DNA from: Moniliella sp. 'wahieum'
Taxonomy: Eukaryota; Basidiomycota; Moniliellomycetes; Moniliellales; Moniliellaceae
Direction of reading: 5' to 3'
Assembly: GCA_003971905.1 (NCBI GenBank)
Contig: RSEE01000006.1
Coordinates: forward strand, 744,001 to 808,000
DNA length: 64,000 nt
Below the pieces are notes generated by a model, which did no database searches, was not told the DNA's origin, and saw only the letters and a list, made by a program, of their open reading frames with translations. A program made the position numbers and the translations under genes. Shown one piece after another: positions 10,832-23,089 of this stretch (its first letter is position 1; the number at the start of each line of letters is the position of its first letter).

Positions 10832-12398
10832 ATGGTTGTACCCACCGACACCGACTTTTCCATCTCTCTATCTGCCCCCTTCCATCGCCTGGATCAGCTG
10901 TTTGCCCAGGCAGTTGGGGACGATGACCAGGCACGAGTTAGCGCCGTTTCCTCCGCCTTTGCCGAGACCTTCAACACCCGCCCACGCATCGCCAAAATTC
11001 CCTCCTTGACTTCCCTCCCCCTTCCCAATGAGGCTGATGCCGGTCAGAGGCCAACCGTTGTGCGTTGGCGGTGCATGATTCAACAAAACTGCCGCGTCAG
11101 CCGAGATGTTCGTTCGCACTTTGCCCGAGGGAGGATGGGGTACTTTGGTGCAGCCGATTGGAGTGCTGCTTCGAACCCTACCGAATCCTCGGCAGATGCA
11201 GCCCAGCCCGACTATACCAATCTGGCCGAACGCAACGTTCTCTTTGGCGTATCGATCCCGGTGTGAAACGGCCTGGGACGCCGATGCTTGGGACCTCCCT
11301 GATCCTTCTACTCTGCCCCTTGCTCCCCCTGGGGTGCTGGCGCAAAAAACGCCTCTCGAAAAGGGTAGCGCTTCTGCTCTGCTCAAACTCTATGATAGTG
11401 CATTGGCCGATTCGGTCCGTGTGACCGACATTGTGGAGGTGGTGGGCATCCTGGGTATGAAAAGTATGCTGCCGTGAATGACTTTGAAGAACCTGTGGCC
11501 GACGCTCCTCTTGTTCAGTCAACGTCATTTTTCTCAACCAGACCCACTACCAAGCTCCCCAAACCTATCGACGTTGCTATTCCCGAGGATGTTGAGATCT
11601 TGGTTGACTACCTCACCTCTGTTCTCGAAGGAGACAAGGTTGCAGCTCGAATTGTCTTCTATGCACTTTTGGCGCACGTGCGCGGACAGCGCGCGGGTGT
11701 GACTTTGGGTGTGCTAAGCCTCAACTTGTCCGACTTGGCACCCGAGTCCACCGTCCCCCAAGCCCTCCCCAAGCCCTTTCCAACTCGTGCCGGCACTGGT
11801 GTGTCAACCCTTGTCCATCAACGCGTTGAATGCGGGGCGGTTCTTTCCCTCGTCCGACGGAGATGTGTTGCGTGCGGGTCGGCTCCAGCTCGCCAAGGGA
11901 ACTACTCTGCTTATCGACGAAACCCAACTGCAAGAAGGGAAATTGGCAGATACGGGGTGTGCAATGTGCGCTCATTGAACCATGCTTCAGACTCACAAGT
12001 TGGGCTATGCCTTCCCCTTTACTGAGTATGAGTTCGATGGACGTCTCTACCCTCGTCCTCTCCCGTACCAAGAGCATGCTTCCTACTGATGTGCGCGTCG
12101 TCCACCGCCCTGCCCCTGTTCAGCTCAGACCCCAACCCTCATCAGCTTACTGCCTGGCGGACTCATTCTCTCGGCGCGTGAGGCGCCCTGCCGGCCCTGC
12201 CGGAAGCTCTGGCAAAGCAGATTACCGAGGAATTTGTTGCAGCGCGGGGCAGAGCCCCAAGCCTCTGGCCAGGAAGATCTGCAGCGGAGGTTGAACCTCG
12301 CCCGCTTGGCGGCGCTGGCCAAGGGGTCGGAGCTGGACGAGCCGCTGTGGCGCTCGATTGTGCAGCTGGACGAGGAGATCCAAGCTCGCCTGGTGTAG
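10832..12398 (+). CDS. MCMBP: MCM complex-binding protein (frame disrupted)
   Basis: Nuclear protein that binds MCM subunits and helps load or unload the replicative helicase. The start ATG gives MVVPTDTDFSIS. Family landmarks in order are the N-terminal RWRCMIQQN segment, MFVRTLPEGGWG, the NLAERNVLFGVSIPV segment with the following W-D, a central VAINDFE-like segment (YAAVNDFEEP), a helical PEDVEILVDYLTSVLEGDKVAA region followed by LLAHVRGQRAGVTLG, and a C-terminal RLNLARLAALAKGSELDEP helix ending in EIQARLV. No intron was recognised. At least five frame changes are needed to read all segments, so the exact protein cannot be given. Identification rests on the ordered blocks. Confidence 0.8.
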
Positions 12399-12582
12399 GC
12401 AGCGGCTGGAGCAATCGTATTCTTGCTACTTAGCAGTTACTAGGTGCTGGTGGCCCTAGATCATGAAAGTTTCAGTGAATAGAAGCCTTCGCCACCGCCA
12501 TCTACTCTGGCCGAGATGCATGGAATTGAGCAGGCAATCAGCAAACGCTAAATCACCCTACACCACCACTCCTGAGCTCGCC

Positions 12583-13055
12583 ATGGAGATTGGGCACCAC
12601 TGCGATCTGGTCTCCTGCAAGCAGCTCAGCTTTTTGCCCATCAAATGTCCTTGTGTGGGAACACGTTCTGCGAACGGCATGGCAAGCAGGACGATCATGC
12701 CTGCCCCGCCGGCCGTGCCACCCTTTCTCCAGCGGCGCAGAGGGCGGGGGCAGAGCAAGGACGCAAGCGCTGCGCCAAGGCCGGATGTAAGAACACGTCG
12801 CTCGCCCTTCACACCAACAAACCCACCAATGGATTTACCCATATCGCCCCCCAATGTGCCCAGTGTCACCTCTCTTTCTGTCCTGTCCATGCTCCCCCGA
12901 TCAAACACCAGTGCACAGCCCCCCTCCCCCCCACGTTGGGAGATGCCAAACGCGCCCAGTACGCTGCGGAGGATGCAAAGCGCGATGCTAAGCGGATACA
13001 GGCACGTGAACTTCTCGCCAAGCGGGGTTTCAAGAAGAAGACGAATCCCGCCTAG
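12583..13055 (+). CDS. AN1-type zinc-finger protein
   Basis: Small ZFAND2/Cuz1-like protein with two AN1 fingers, a family linked to the proteasome and Cdc48. The start gives MEIGHHCDLVSCKQLSFLP; the first finger continues CxxCxxxFCERHGKQDDHAC and the second runs from CAKAGCKNTS through CAQCHLSFCPVHAPPIKHQC. The C-terminus is a basic helix (AKRDAKRIQARELLAKRGFKK). The region is 473 bases; one base seems missing near 12648 (C-S-L-C of the first finger), and restoring it gives 157 residues. It follows MCMBP on the same strand by 185 bases. Confidence 0.88.
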
Positions 13056-14128
13056 CCTCTCCAACGGTCTCCCACCTCTTCCGCATGTCATCTGCATTGG
13101 GTTTTCGTCGTCGCCCTGGCTGCTTGTACCGCTTTCTTGCATCCTGGTCTCAATACCACTCCTACTGGACCTTAATTCATCGTCGAGCCAGGGCGGGGGC
13201 ACCACCCCCAACGCGCCGCCCTTGTGCCAACTGCTCCCTCGTGTATCATTGGCCATACTTCCGTTACACCCTGCGTGAACTCAGTGTTTTAACCCATGCG
13301 GGATCAGTACGATCAGTAGTTGCTACTAAGACACGGAGCCGGTAGCAGAACTGAGCAGACAATATGCTGAGGAGGTACCACCGAACATCCGCATCGCAGC
13401 GGGGACTGGGAACAAAGTTCTCATCATATGCGCCATGCATCTTTCTTTTCAGACCTCAGGCGAGGTCAATCTTCCATCCTTTGAGCGTCAAGCCTCTGAC
13501 AATTTCAGGTGCCACTGGGCACGGTGCTTTGCGAACGGGCGCATCAAAAAGAAGGAGCGATCTTCATCAGCTTCATCGATCATCATTAATTATTAACCAC
13601 AGCGCACGTTTTAGCTGATGCGCAACTTGATTCTATTCGGGCCGCACCACCCAAGAAAGAGTCCCCCTCTTAGCATCGACAGGCACCAAGTCAATCATAT
13701 GCTGAGATCAAGGCTTCTGTTTGCTGATCAAAGAGACAGCCAACCTGCACCTACTCTCAGCGATCTCAGCAACAATAGTTTCTTACCAAGCTGAGGGGCT
13801 GGGACTGAGAAAAAACCTTAGCGCACTCGCGCTCACTGCTGCTGCACAGAATGATGGCTTGCCGATTATCGCCTTACTGTCTTACCGGTAAGTAAGGGAC
13901 CTTACCAACGTAACTTGCCCTACCACTTGAAGGGAAAAACGCTTTTATACCGCTGGATCAACCCCTGTGCTCTCTCATTTTGTCCAGTGCCGCCTTCGTC
14001 CATCCAGTGCTCAGACCTTTTCTAGTGCTCGCTCTTGATGTCAACCACCCCTAGTGACCGGTACGCGTTTCCCCCTCAACTCATGCACGATTCCCTTGGT
14101 CGTTGAGACTGACGCTTCATGAAGCAGT
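13056..14128. other. Intergenic
   Basis: 1.07 kb with no supported gene. Base composition is more AT-rich than in genes from 13600 on, and a TATA-like GCTTTTATACC occurs near 13941, upstream of the small Cys-rich frame. Confidence 0.5.
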
Positions 14129-14254
14129 ATGCGCCTGTACCGCAATCAGATCTGCTGGCGCTGCGACAAACCAACCTGCCCAGATCTTTCGGGGACCAAG
14201 TGTGCCGAGTGCGGACATGCTTACGGAGCACGACCTTTCTTCGTTTCGCCTTGA
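14129..14254 (+). CDS. Candidate 41-residue Cys-rich peptide
   Basis: A short frame encodes a basic peptide with the pattern CWRC...C...KCAECGHAY, i.e. five Cys and one His spaced like a small zinc ribbon, ending in ARPFFVSP. It is intact, has an ATG, and a TATA-like element lies about 190 bases upstream. A GTAGGT donor-like sequence lies just after the stop, so it could be a first exon rather than a complete gene. I recognise no family. Support is limited to the Cys spacing, which could be chance. Confidence 0.35.
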   Translation: MRLYRNQICWRCDKPTCPDLSGTKCAECGHAYGARPFFVSP

Positions 14255-15895
14255 CATGTTCAGTAGGTCCGGCATTAGCGGGAATGCAAGGAGAGAACGG
14301 AGGTGCCCTCAAGACCTACTCACCCGAAACAAACACATCGGCCATCGAGGAACCCTTTCACCCCGAACGGACGTTCCACTATGATATCAAGACAGCCGCT
14401 TCGTCCGCCGTCGCTCAAACGGGAACACCCGAGCCAGAAACTGTGTGCAGGTGTGCAACGCGCGCTACAGAAACGATCGGAGCAGAGAGGTTTACACAAT
14501 GGTGCCTCGTTCTGCTCTCCTATCTTGTTCCATATGTTGACACGATCCTCCACTTGATCCTTGCCCGCCCCTGTCCATCTCTAGAGCGAGATGAGTATGT
14601 TTAATAATCCAACACACCGTGTCTGACCGGATCGATCGAGTCCAAACCTAGGCCTCATCCTCCGTCGTCAATCGTCCGGGGCAGATGGCATGCGTTGCTG
14701 GGTGGGCCAAAGCATTTTTTTCACGCTTGCCACAAGCTTGTGAGCTGACGGGGGATGACCGATGGTCGATGGAGACGTTAGTAAGAAAACAGGGGTGAAT
14801 TATAGTGTCCATCTCGTCGATGAACTGGCAGGAGCGAAGATGCCAGCGGGGCGGAGAGCTCTATATATGCACACGATATGTGCTTCGCAGTGGAGATGAA
14901 ATCTCCGTGCCGTGAAAGGACGAAGATCGGGAGCAATCTTCTGGAACTGGGCGGTGGGGGTGGAGCGTAACGTAGAGGAAGATTGGTATACTGGCGCCAA
15001 GTGAAAACATCGTGTGAAACGAGAGGGTTGTTTGGATTGAGGAAAAGACGGAGGGAAGGGGTGGAAAAAGAGCCTCGGGCACGATACTGCAGCCTCTTTA
15101 TTAATTGTGGTTACCCTTGTCGCTGTGTCTAGAGATAGCGGGTACCCCTGAGAGGGTAGGGAGACGTGGAGAGGGTCGCACACACGCCGCAATGGCCCAA
15201 TAACAGTAGTAGTAACTAATAGTAACCAGTATCCGCTCCGGTATACGGACCACGCCGGCAGAGACATATAGAGAGGTATTATACCAGTCAGGGTTCAGGC
15301 TGAGAGAGGGGAGGAGGGGCACCCTCGGGCAGTGCATGCCTCCCGATCGGAGAGAGCATCAGGCCCAGCGGGCAGGCGCTGAGCGCTGAGGCCGCGCTGA
15401 GGGCTGAGGTTGCCGATGCGCTGAGGTCTTCTAACATCTGAGATTCTCAGATCTGAGATCCAAGATTGGACGAATTGGTACCAATCAGAGCGACGTGAAA
15501 AGGTCACGTGATGGGCACGGCGCCAGTGTAACGTGGGGCTGCTAGTGTCCATCATGAGATTAGATAGCGGAAGAAGATCCGAGCAATGCTGGTAGGCCTC
15601 AAGCTTCAAGCCGCCACTATCTCAAGGCAGTCCATGTAACATGCTACCAGTTACTAGGTTTGCGGCCTTAGGCCTTATCGATCATCGACTCAACCAGAAT
15701 TCGTCCCTAATGACGGCAAGTAACCCGCTACCCACACCCTCCTACCATCTTTAGCGCTCCCGTCAGCTTGTGCGTGGACCACCAGCAGCTGAGTGCAGTG
15801 CCTTTGCATATATACCCCCACCTCAGCCCTCGCCTCCAGCTTTCAACCACCACCCACCTCGTCACCGTGTATCCCTTGGGCCAAAACCCACCAAG
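14255..15895. other. Intergenic upstream of MFS gene
   Basis: 1.64 kb. It contains GATGACC-GATGGTC heptamer-like units near 14756, (GCGCTGA)2 near 15374, and several palindromes (for example CTGAGATTCTCAG near 15440). A minus-strand frame at 14800-15267 lacks any motif. Confidence 0.5.
15807..15816 (+). promoter_or_regulatory. TATA element of MFS gene
   Basis: CATATATACC about 80 bases before the presumed start of the MFS permease. Confidence 0.5.
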
Positions 15896-17563
15896 ATGCA
15901 GCCCCGTCGAGCTGGTAATCGCCAGCATCGCCATCAATGCGCTGACGGCGGGCAGTTTGTTTTGCTTCCCACTCATTGGCCCTTCGCTCATGGCGGATTT
16001 TGCCCTGGATCTCAAGCAAACCAACATCCTATGGTCTGTCACCGTGCTGGGCGAATACCTTACGGCAGCAGGTTGGGGCTCTCTCGCAGACCGTTTTGGC
16101 CCAGCCCCTTTAAGCGTTGGTGCGAGTGTGCTCTTTGGTCTGGGGTACAGTCTTATGGCGCAGCGTGCGCCGGCTGAGGACGATGGTCTTGGCGCGTCAG
16201 TGGTTCTGGCTCCACTGGGGCTGGGATCCACTATCTACCTCGGCATGTGCTTCGTCATTGTCGGAGCCGGTGTAGGAGCGGCCTACTTTGGCTCCATGAC
16301 GGCGGCTACCAGGGTATGGCCCCAAACCGGGCTTGCCATCGCCCTGCCTCTTACGCTCTTCAGCTTGAGTTCCATGTTCCTCACTGCTGTGGGGGAGCGG
16401 TTCTTTGTGGACCCCAGTACTGGTGATCTGGACACTGCCCGCTTCCTCACCTTTCTTGCTGTTCTCTTGGGTGGAACCAACGTATTTGCTGCCTGGGGAA
16501 TGCTCTCCGCTCCCAAGGTCGACGAAAAGAGGACGAAGCAAGCACACGGACAAGGCGTGCGACATGAGCAGTATCAAGCGCGCGCCCGTGCAGCCGCTAA
16601 GCAAGCTCGGATTACTGCTCAAGCTGACGAGGCAGATGAACGGACGCCTCTCGTTTCTCCTTCCCTTGACCAAAACATTGGGTTTCCTTCCGACCCCGAA
16701 AGTTCCATGTGCGATCCAGGGGGCGAGTGGCTGGAGTGTGCGGTCCAGCACGTCGATGCTCACGCCTCGTTCCGAGACTTTGCGCGACTTTATCACTTCT
16801 CCCTCGGTCTGGATTTTGGCCCTCATCCTCGTCACCGCTGTGGGGGCCGGAGAGATGGTGATGTCGAATGTGGGATCCATGGTCGCTGCACTTTACCCAC
16901 ACGAGAGCAACATTGGCGATCTGGCGGACGTTCCCGGAGTGGCACGAGACGAACTGCGCTGGCGCTCTCGCGTCATCTCTCTTCTCGCCATAACCAATAC
17001 GATCTCCCGTCTGCTTGCCGGCGTGGTCGCCGATGCCGTAAGTCCTGCGCGGGCAGTTGAGGAGCGGGCCGTGCCCGAGGGAACACTGGCTCGGATCAAG
17101 TACACACTCTCCCGGGTGCGGATATCGCGTGTGACACTCCTCATGGCCGCCACTGGTTCCCTTACGCTCATATTTACATTTGCCGCTGTCGGACTTGGCA
17201 CGCTTCGCGGGCTGCTCTTCTCGCGGCCGCAGTCGGGTTCTTGTACGGATCGACGTTCACTCTGGTGCCTTCCATTGTAGCTTCCGCCTTTGGCCTGTCT
17301 ACCTTTGGTCGATCCTGGGGGCTGCTTTCATACGCCAGTGCGCTCGGATCGTTTGGCTTTCCCATGTTGTACGCGACGGTTTCCGATGCCGTGGCCAAGC
17401 GCCCTCTGCCCCATGGCCTGGTTGTTTTGGATGAAAGCCCACAGCCCGCCATTTGCCATGCCGGTCGCGCTTGCTCTCTCTCTTCTCTGTGGCCTCCATC
17501 AGTACCTTGATTGCCACCTTACTCCTTCTTGTTCTTCGCTCCCGCTGGCACAAGTACCTTTAA
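15896..17563 (+). CDS. Major facilitator superfamily permease (frame disrupted)
   Basis: Integral membrane transporter resembling the Nodulin-like/monocarboxylate branch of fungal MFS proteins (YMR155W-like). Segments in order: VELVIASIAINALTAGSLFC (TM1), LWSVTVLGEYLTAAGWGSLADRFGP (TM2 with the loop 2-3 motif GxLADRFG), GLGYSLMAQ, MCFVIVGAGVGAAYFGSM, a long charged central loop (about 16500-16700), then VWILALILVTAVGAGEMVMS, SLLAITNTISRLLAGVVADAV, TLLMAATGSLTLIFTFAAVG, LYGSTFTLVPSIVASAFG, GLLSYASALGSFGFPML, and a final helix SISTLIATLLLLVLRSRWHK ending KYL. About five frame changes occur, the first within a few codons of the ATG. The substrate cannot be inferred. Confidence 0.8.
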
Positions 17564-17758
17564 TTTGTCATCTCTGTGTCCCTCTCTGTCTCTGTCTCTG
17601 TCTCCCCGTCTCCCCTACCTTCACCGTTGAGGCCCTGCTTGGCCATTGCTCTGCTCAACGTTTCGCTATTGTGTGCCCTACTACTAGTATGCTTACCCGC
17701 TTGGGCTTGTATGGACATGAAACAAGCATGAAATCAATTTGGTACGGGTTCAACCTAT

Positions 17759-17786
17759 TCAACGTTGAACGTTCGTTCAACGTTCT
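17759..17786. repeat. TTCAACG/TTGAACG heptamer cluster
   Basis: TTCAACG-TTGAACG-TTCG-TTCAACG-TTC: units built on the odd palindrome GTT-G-AAC and its complement. Confidence 0.8.
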
Positions 17787-18420
17787 ATGTTGACGCGTCA
17801 CGTCCAAGAACCCACTCCCAACTGAGGTGTATATATCCTCCTTTTGCAGCTCTTCCTAGTTACTATTAGTGACTAGTGACAGTTACTAGTCTCGGTCGAC
17901 TCCGAAAGGTCTACACTTGCACTGGTGTCGAAGAGCAGGGTGGTGGTTATGGTGGGCGATGGTAGCCATGGCGCATGGACATGCGTGGGAACTGAAAACG
18001 CGACCAGCTGGGTACAGGCTGCTGGTACAGATGAAATGCATCAGGCAACTTGCAATCATAATGGAGGCTGCATAGAGTGAGCTAGTGCCTGCGCTTCGTG
18101 CGCAGCGTGGCTGATGATCGGGGCCAGAGAGAGTAGGGGTGCACGGATGCGGCAGCAGCAGCACACAGCAAGCAGGCTCAGAATGTGGGGTGGCCAATTG
18201 CTGTTGCCTGAGAGGGCAAAAGGCGCAGCTACAACAGCGCTAATACGCGCATACGCGCTAAATCGGGCCAACATGCCGCACCGGCTGCACGACGCCGGCA
18301 CATACGTGGCGGGTGACATGCGTGACATGCTCCCCCGTGCCGGAGAGGTGGCACCGGCCCGCACACCGTTCCTGTGCCGACATGCGGCAGCGCGGAGGCA
18401 CAGGCACCCAGCCATGCCGA

Positions 18421-18470
18421 CGATCACCTCGATCACCATCGATCAACGATCACCGATCACCGGACGATCA
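18421..18470. repeat. CGATCAC heptamer cluster
   Basis: CGATCAC or close variants occur six times, partly back to back (CGATCAC-CTCGATCACC... CGATCAA-CGATCAC-CGATCAC). Confidence 0.8.
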
Positions 18471-18587
18471 TCGCTGGTCGCGAGTCGCGTGGCGCCAGTC
18501 ACCCGTCGCTAGTCTTGGGGGGGCGTGCGGATTGGACCAGTGTTAGGTGTAAGACCTTAGACTTCGGTAAAGAGCCCAGGCCGACCC

Positions 18588-18604
18588 TTAGGCCTTAGGC
18601 CTTA
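18588..18604. repeat. (TTAGGCC)2 heptamers
   Basis: Two perfect units plus TTA; the unit rotates to the odd palindrome CCT-T-AGG. The same array recurs at 38247. Confidence 0.85.
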
Positions 18605-19102
18605 TTAGACTTTACCCGCTCCTTGGGCCTTACCCGCTCCCTGGGCCTTAGAGCTTGGGCTCTACCTGGCCTTGGCCTTACCGCGAGAGCTACGCGTGAC
18701 GTCACGCGTCACTTGCGAGATTTGCTATAGGGTTTGACGTTTGCCGCGAAATACTGGTCACTAGATCACCCACACCACGGCCGCTCCACACCACTGTCCT
18801 GGCCCAGCTGGTCGCTACGCGTTGACATGCCAGAGCTGGAATGTAATCACCGACAAGGTCAAGGACTGCTGACAGTGCCACTACAACACCATATCCCTTA
18901 CAGTCTCCCATGATGCACTAGCAGTACAGCAGGACCATTTGGGTGTGGGAGGCCAGGACGCCCTACCACCAGCAGATCCATCTTTCTCCTCCTCTTTCTC
19001 TCCATCTCCGTCTTCCTCCTCCTGCTATTCCTCCTACTCCCCCTCCCCCACTCTCTTTTGACGCCCCCACGGGCACCTCGACTCCCATCCCCCCCTCGGA
19101 AA

Positions 19103-22100
19103 ATGCGCTTCCGTCGGCGCACCGTTCAGGCTGCCACAGCCGCCGCGGCAGCAGTCGCCACCACGCTCCTTACCGCCCATGCCCAGACCCAGGTCTCCCT
19201 CACGCCGGCCGCCAGCATTGCCGGTATGGGCAACGGCGTGTCGCCCTTGCTCGATGGAACCTACATGGGTGTCGGTATTGCCCAGCAACCTCCTTTCTTT
19301 TACCGGCATTGACACGCCCAATCGTCTCTCCAACCAGCTCCTGACCAACATTGCCAAATACATGGCGCGTACCGCCGCACATCCGTGTCGGGGGTAATTC
19401 AGGCGACAATATGCTTTACGACGGCAGCAACACATCACTTGGCATCGTTCCCAACCCCGGTGCCAAGGGTCAGGGCAACCCAGGGAGTCAGACTGACAGC
19501 TGGACCTATGGTCCTGGTTACTATGCTGCTCTAGACAACTTTCCCAAGAACACGCCCATCACTTTTGGCCTCAACCTGGCTTACAATAACGCTGATGCCC
19601 TGACCCGCATTGTTGCCCAAGCACAGTCTCTCTTGGATTCGATTAAGAACGTTCAGATTAGTTCCCTCGAGGTGGGCAACGAGCCGGATCTGTTCCTGGT
19701 CAACAAGTATCGTGATAGCACCTGGACTGCAACGGACTACGGCAACGAGTGGTTTGCCCGTGCCGATGCGGTCTACAAGCAGGTTCTAAAGCCCAAGGGG
19801 ATGCAGACCGACATGTTTGAGGCAGCGAGCACAGCCACCACAGCAACCAAAACCGGACACGCCTACCGTATCGCTAAGTTGATGCAGACGGGTGTCGCGT
19901 CCAACAACGGACAGTATCTCAAGGGCTGGTCCCAGCATGACTATTTTTGTGCGTGTCACCCCCTCTGTCGACCGCTCTGAAGAAACTGACACGCCTTCTT
20001 CGCTATTGTGCAAGATTATGTGGGCGTCTCCAATTGGAACTTGACCATCGACCGGCTGCTGAGCGTGCCAGCCATGACTCAGCAGTACACCGAATGGACC
20101 AATCAAGCCAAACAAGCCAACGCAAGCGGGAAGCCTTACTTTGTGCGCGAGATGGGGTCGGTGGGCCCAACAGGCATTCGGGGCATTAGCGATACCTTCG
20201 GTTCGTCGACCTTCCTGAACGTATTCATCAGTGGCACAACCACAAAGTACTGACATTTTGTCGTCCTGCAGCCAACACGCTGTGGACACTAAATTACTTC
20301 CTCTTTGCCTCCACGGTCGGCGTGGCAAGTACACAGATCCATATGACCGACAACTCATACGGCTCTCCTTGGCAGCCCAACCTACAGAATGGGGAAGGCC
20401 CCCATGTACGTTCATCCTACTATGCGTTTGCCGCGCTGGCCCAGCTGCTTGGAACAGGTTGCAACACCAACTTTGCCGCCATCGCCCTCAATGGAGTGCC
20501 GGCTGCGTACAGCACACGTCTAGCCGCGTACGGCGTCTATCGACACAACACATTGCAAGCCGTTGTACTTTTGAACACCAACCCTTACGGTCCCAACACG
20601 ACCTATGCCCCGCCCCAGCGCCGGTCGCGTCTCCACTCGCAACACCATGACTCGTACCGTCGTCAAGGCGCGCCCACGGTCACATTTTCTTTGTCCTTAC
20701 CCAACCACAGTGGCAAAACTTTCTTCCTCTCATCCTTGACTGCTCAATACGCTGCCAGCACCACCAACACTACCTGGAACGGAATGGAGTACGAATCGAG
20801 TGGCGATGGGAGCCCCACCTTGGTCAACGCCACTAGCTCTGCTGCCAAGCAGCGGTCTGTTCAGGTCGGGACAGATGGTACCCTCTCGGTTACGGTGCCT
20901 GACTCCTCCGTCGTTGTGGCGAACCTGAATGTGGTACTAGGTGCTGATGATCATCATCCCTCGCTCTGCTCCCGCGCATCAGGGAGTTCAAGTAAAAGTC
21001 CCTCAGGGGCAGGTTTCAGCGGCTCTGTCAAAAGTGATTCCTCCCCGCTCAGCACGACGGCCATCATCGCTATCGCTGCCGGTGGGGGCGGCGGCCTCGC
21101 CCTCCTTGCCCTCATTGCCGGCATCGTGGCCTTTTGTTGCGTGCGCAAGAAGCGTCGCAATGCCCAAGTCAAACAAGCCATTGCGGATACGGTGTCATCC
21201 AGGCGCGACTCGATGGCAGCCAAGGCTGGTGGATATGCGTCGGGTCTGTTGGGTGCCGGGCTCGGTATGGGAGGATACCAAGGCAACATGACATCCAGTC
21301 GAGAGGGATTGCTGACTTCTTCATTCTCCTCGAATGGTGATGAATATGCCCTTACCGATCGTACGGGGGCTCGGTTCGCTCCGAACCATCCTATGGGCTC
21401 TTCCACCACGTTGGTCCCTTACTCCAATGTGCAAGGTGCATCAAAGACATTGGATGCGAGCAATGGATACGGGTATGAGCACGGGTACGAGCATGGGTAC
21501 GATGCTGATCCACACTCATTTACCACCAACAGTGCCCCTAAACGTTCCTCCACCTCCAGTGCAACCACTAAGGATCACATGAGTGAGGGGCACGATAAGT
21601 ACGATGCGCTTCTTTCAGAGATGACGCCCCAATTGGCGTACGGGGCTGGCCCCAAGTTCGATTCCCCCCAGCCATACCAGCGAGACTTTGACGATTACGG
21701 TGCGTCGCCCGTTGCATTGCACGCGGCCCCACGGGCGCCGATAGGTCTGGATACAAACGGGTATGACGCCGTACCCACCTCTTCTCCCTTGCTGTCGAGC
21801 CCCTTGGCGCCACCGCTGCCACCCGCAGGCACCTCTGTCTACCCTCACTCCTCTTCGCCTTCGGCATATCGAGCACCAACAGCGGATCGGTCCCAATATG
21901 AATACTACCAGGGCCTGGGTCTATCGGAAATTGGCTCGGAGGAGCCACAGGCGAGCCACCATCCGGCTTCCTCCTCCATCAGCCCTGCCTACCGATTCAA
22001 GCAGCAGGCGGCGGGGGCAGCGAACCCGCCTTCCTACCACATGGAAACATCCGTGCCTGGTTCGGGGGGAGGCTGACACGGGAGACCAACCCTTATGCAG

Positions 22101-23089
22101 TTTCACCTGTTAGCCACCCCGGACCGGAGGAACGGTTTGGGACCTCAGATACCTACCAGGGAATGAGGGGGTACAATGTCCGCAACGATCCCGCCTACGT
22201 TCAATATGCCCGTGCCACAGCACCTTCTCCCTCGCCCACACAGCAGCCAACGCGCCAGTCGCGCATGCTCGTCAGTGCTGGGGAGACACCTGGGCGCCTC
22301 GCCAACACGCATCCCGTCCGTCCTCTTTCGCCACCCCCAGCCGACCTGGCGAGGGAGAGGGGGAGTTGGGGAGCGAACGCTCCACGTCCAGTCAGAGGTG
22401 GCAGAGCACGTGAACTTGACCCATCCGACGAGCTGCAAGGGGGGTATGTCGCTCCAGTTACGCATGTGACCGAGGCGTCCCAACACTCTACTCGCCCCCT
22501 TTCGCAGACACGAAATGCGCAGTTGGGCACCACGGCGCATGGTGGAGAGGCCCAACGTCGCTCATTGGCCAGGAGGGGCTCCCGGCCAGGCTCGCTTTCC
22601 CAGCCTACAACTACAAGTGAAGGGGATGGCGAGGCCTTGGGTAGAGGTAATAGCAACCTCGACTCAGACTGGCAGGGAGATTCCGGTTCGTCTGCGCGGC
22701 GGCGCACACGGTCCGTCAGTCGCCCCATCTCTACAGGCAGAGGTACTGGAGAAACGGCCGCTCCCTCGGGTGGCACACGTCAAGACTATGCGGCATGGTA
22801 CGAGGACACGTATGGCGTCCCTACGTCAAGCATGCCCTGGGCCCCCGCGACAGCGGACAGGCTAGCAGCGACCTACCCTAGCCAGGAGGCTTACAATGCC
22901 GCGTACCATGACTACTACGCCCGATACTACCAAGCCCAAGCCCGTGCGGCCGCCGAGGCAAGCCTGTCGACTACAGAAAGAGACGGTGCGCAGACGAGGT
23001 CGCCCGGATCAGTAAACCCTTCTGTCCACCAAGCCAGAAACCCTCGGGAGGCAGTACGGCAAGCGAGGGAGGCGAACCGAAGGTCGTAA
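19103..23089 (+). CDS. GH79 glycoside hydrolase with membrane anchor and long tail
   Basis: Extracellular enzyme of the beta-glucuronidase family. A signal peptide (MRFRRRTVQAATAAAAAVAT...AHA) is followed by the GH79 catalytic part: HIRVGGNSGDNMLYDG, the acid/base motif LEVGNEPDLF near 19680, and the nucleophile motif VREMGSVGPTGI near 20150. Introns lie at 19949-20014 and 20201-20271. A Ser-rich stretch precedes one membrane helix (about 21055-21145: AIIAIAAGGGGGLALLALIA) followed by CCVRKKRRN, giving a type I topology. The tail is long, disordered and Ser/Pro/Tyr-rich, with GYGYEHGYEHGYD near 21470. A missing G in the G run at 22064-22069 creates a false stop at 22074; the frame clearly continues (TRETNPYAVSP...) to 23089. 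Two more frame changes occur near 19290 and 19370. Confidence 0.85.

Larger units (their letters stand above)
17564..19102. other. Intergenic, repeat-rich
   Basis: 1.54 kb between the MFS and GH79 genes. It contains several heptamer arrays (listed), short palindromes such as GTGACGTCAC near 18698, and a pyrimidine-rich stretch before the GH79 start. No supported gene. Confidence 0.55.

Noticed and set aside
14800-15267. Minus-strand frame of 155 residues
   Set aside because: No motif or plausible promoter; the composition looks like non-coding DNA.
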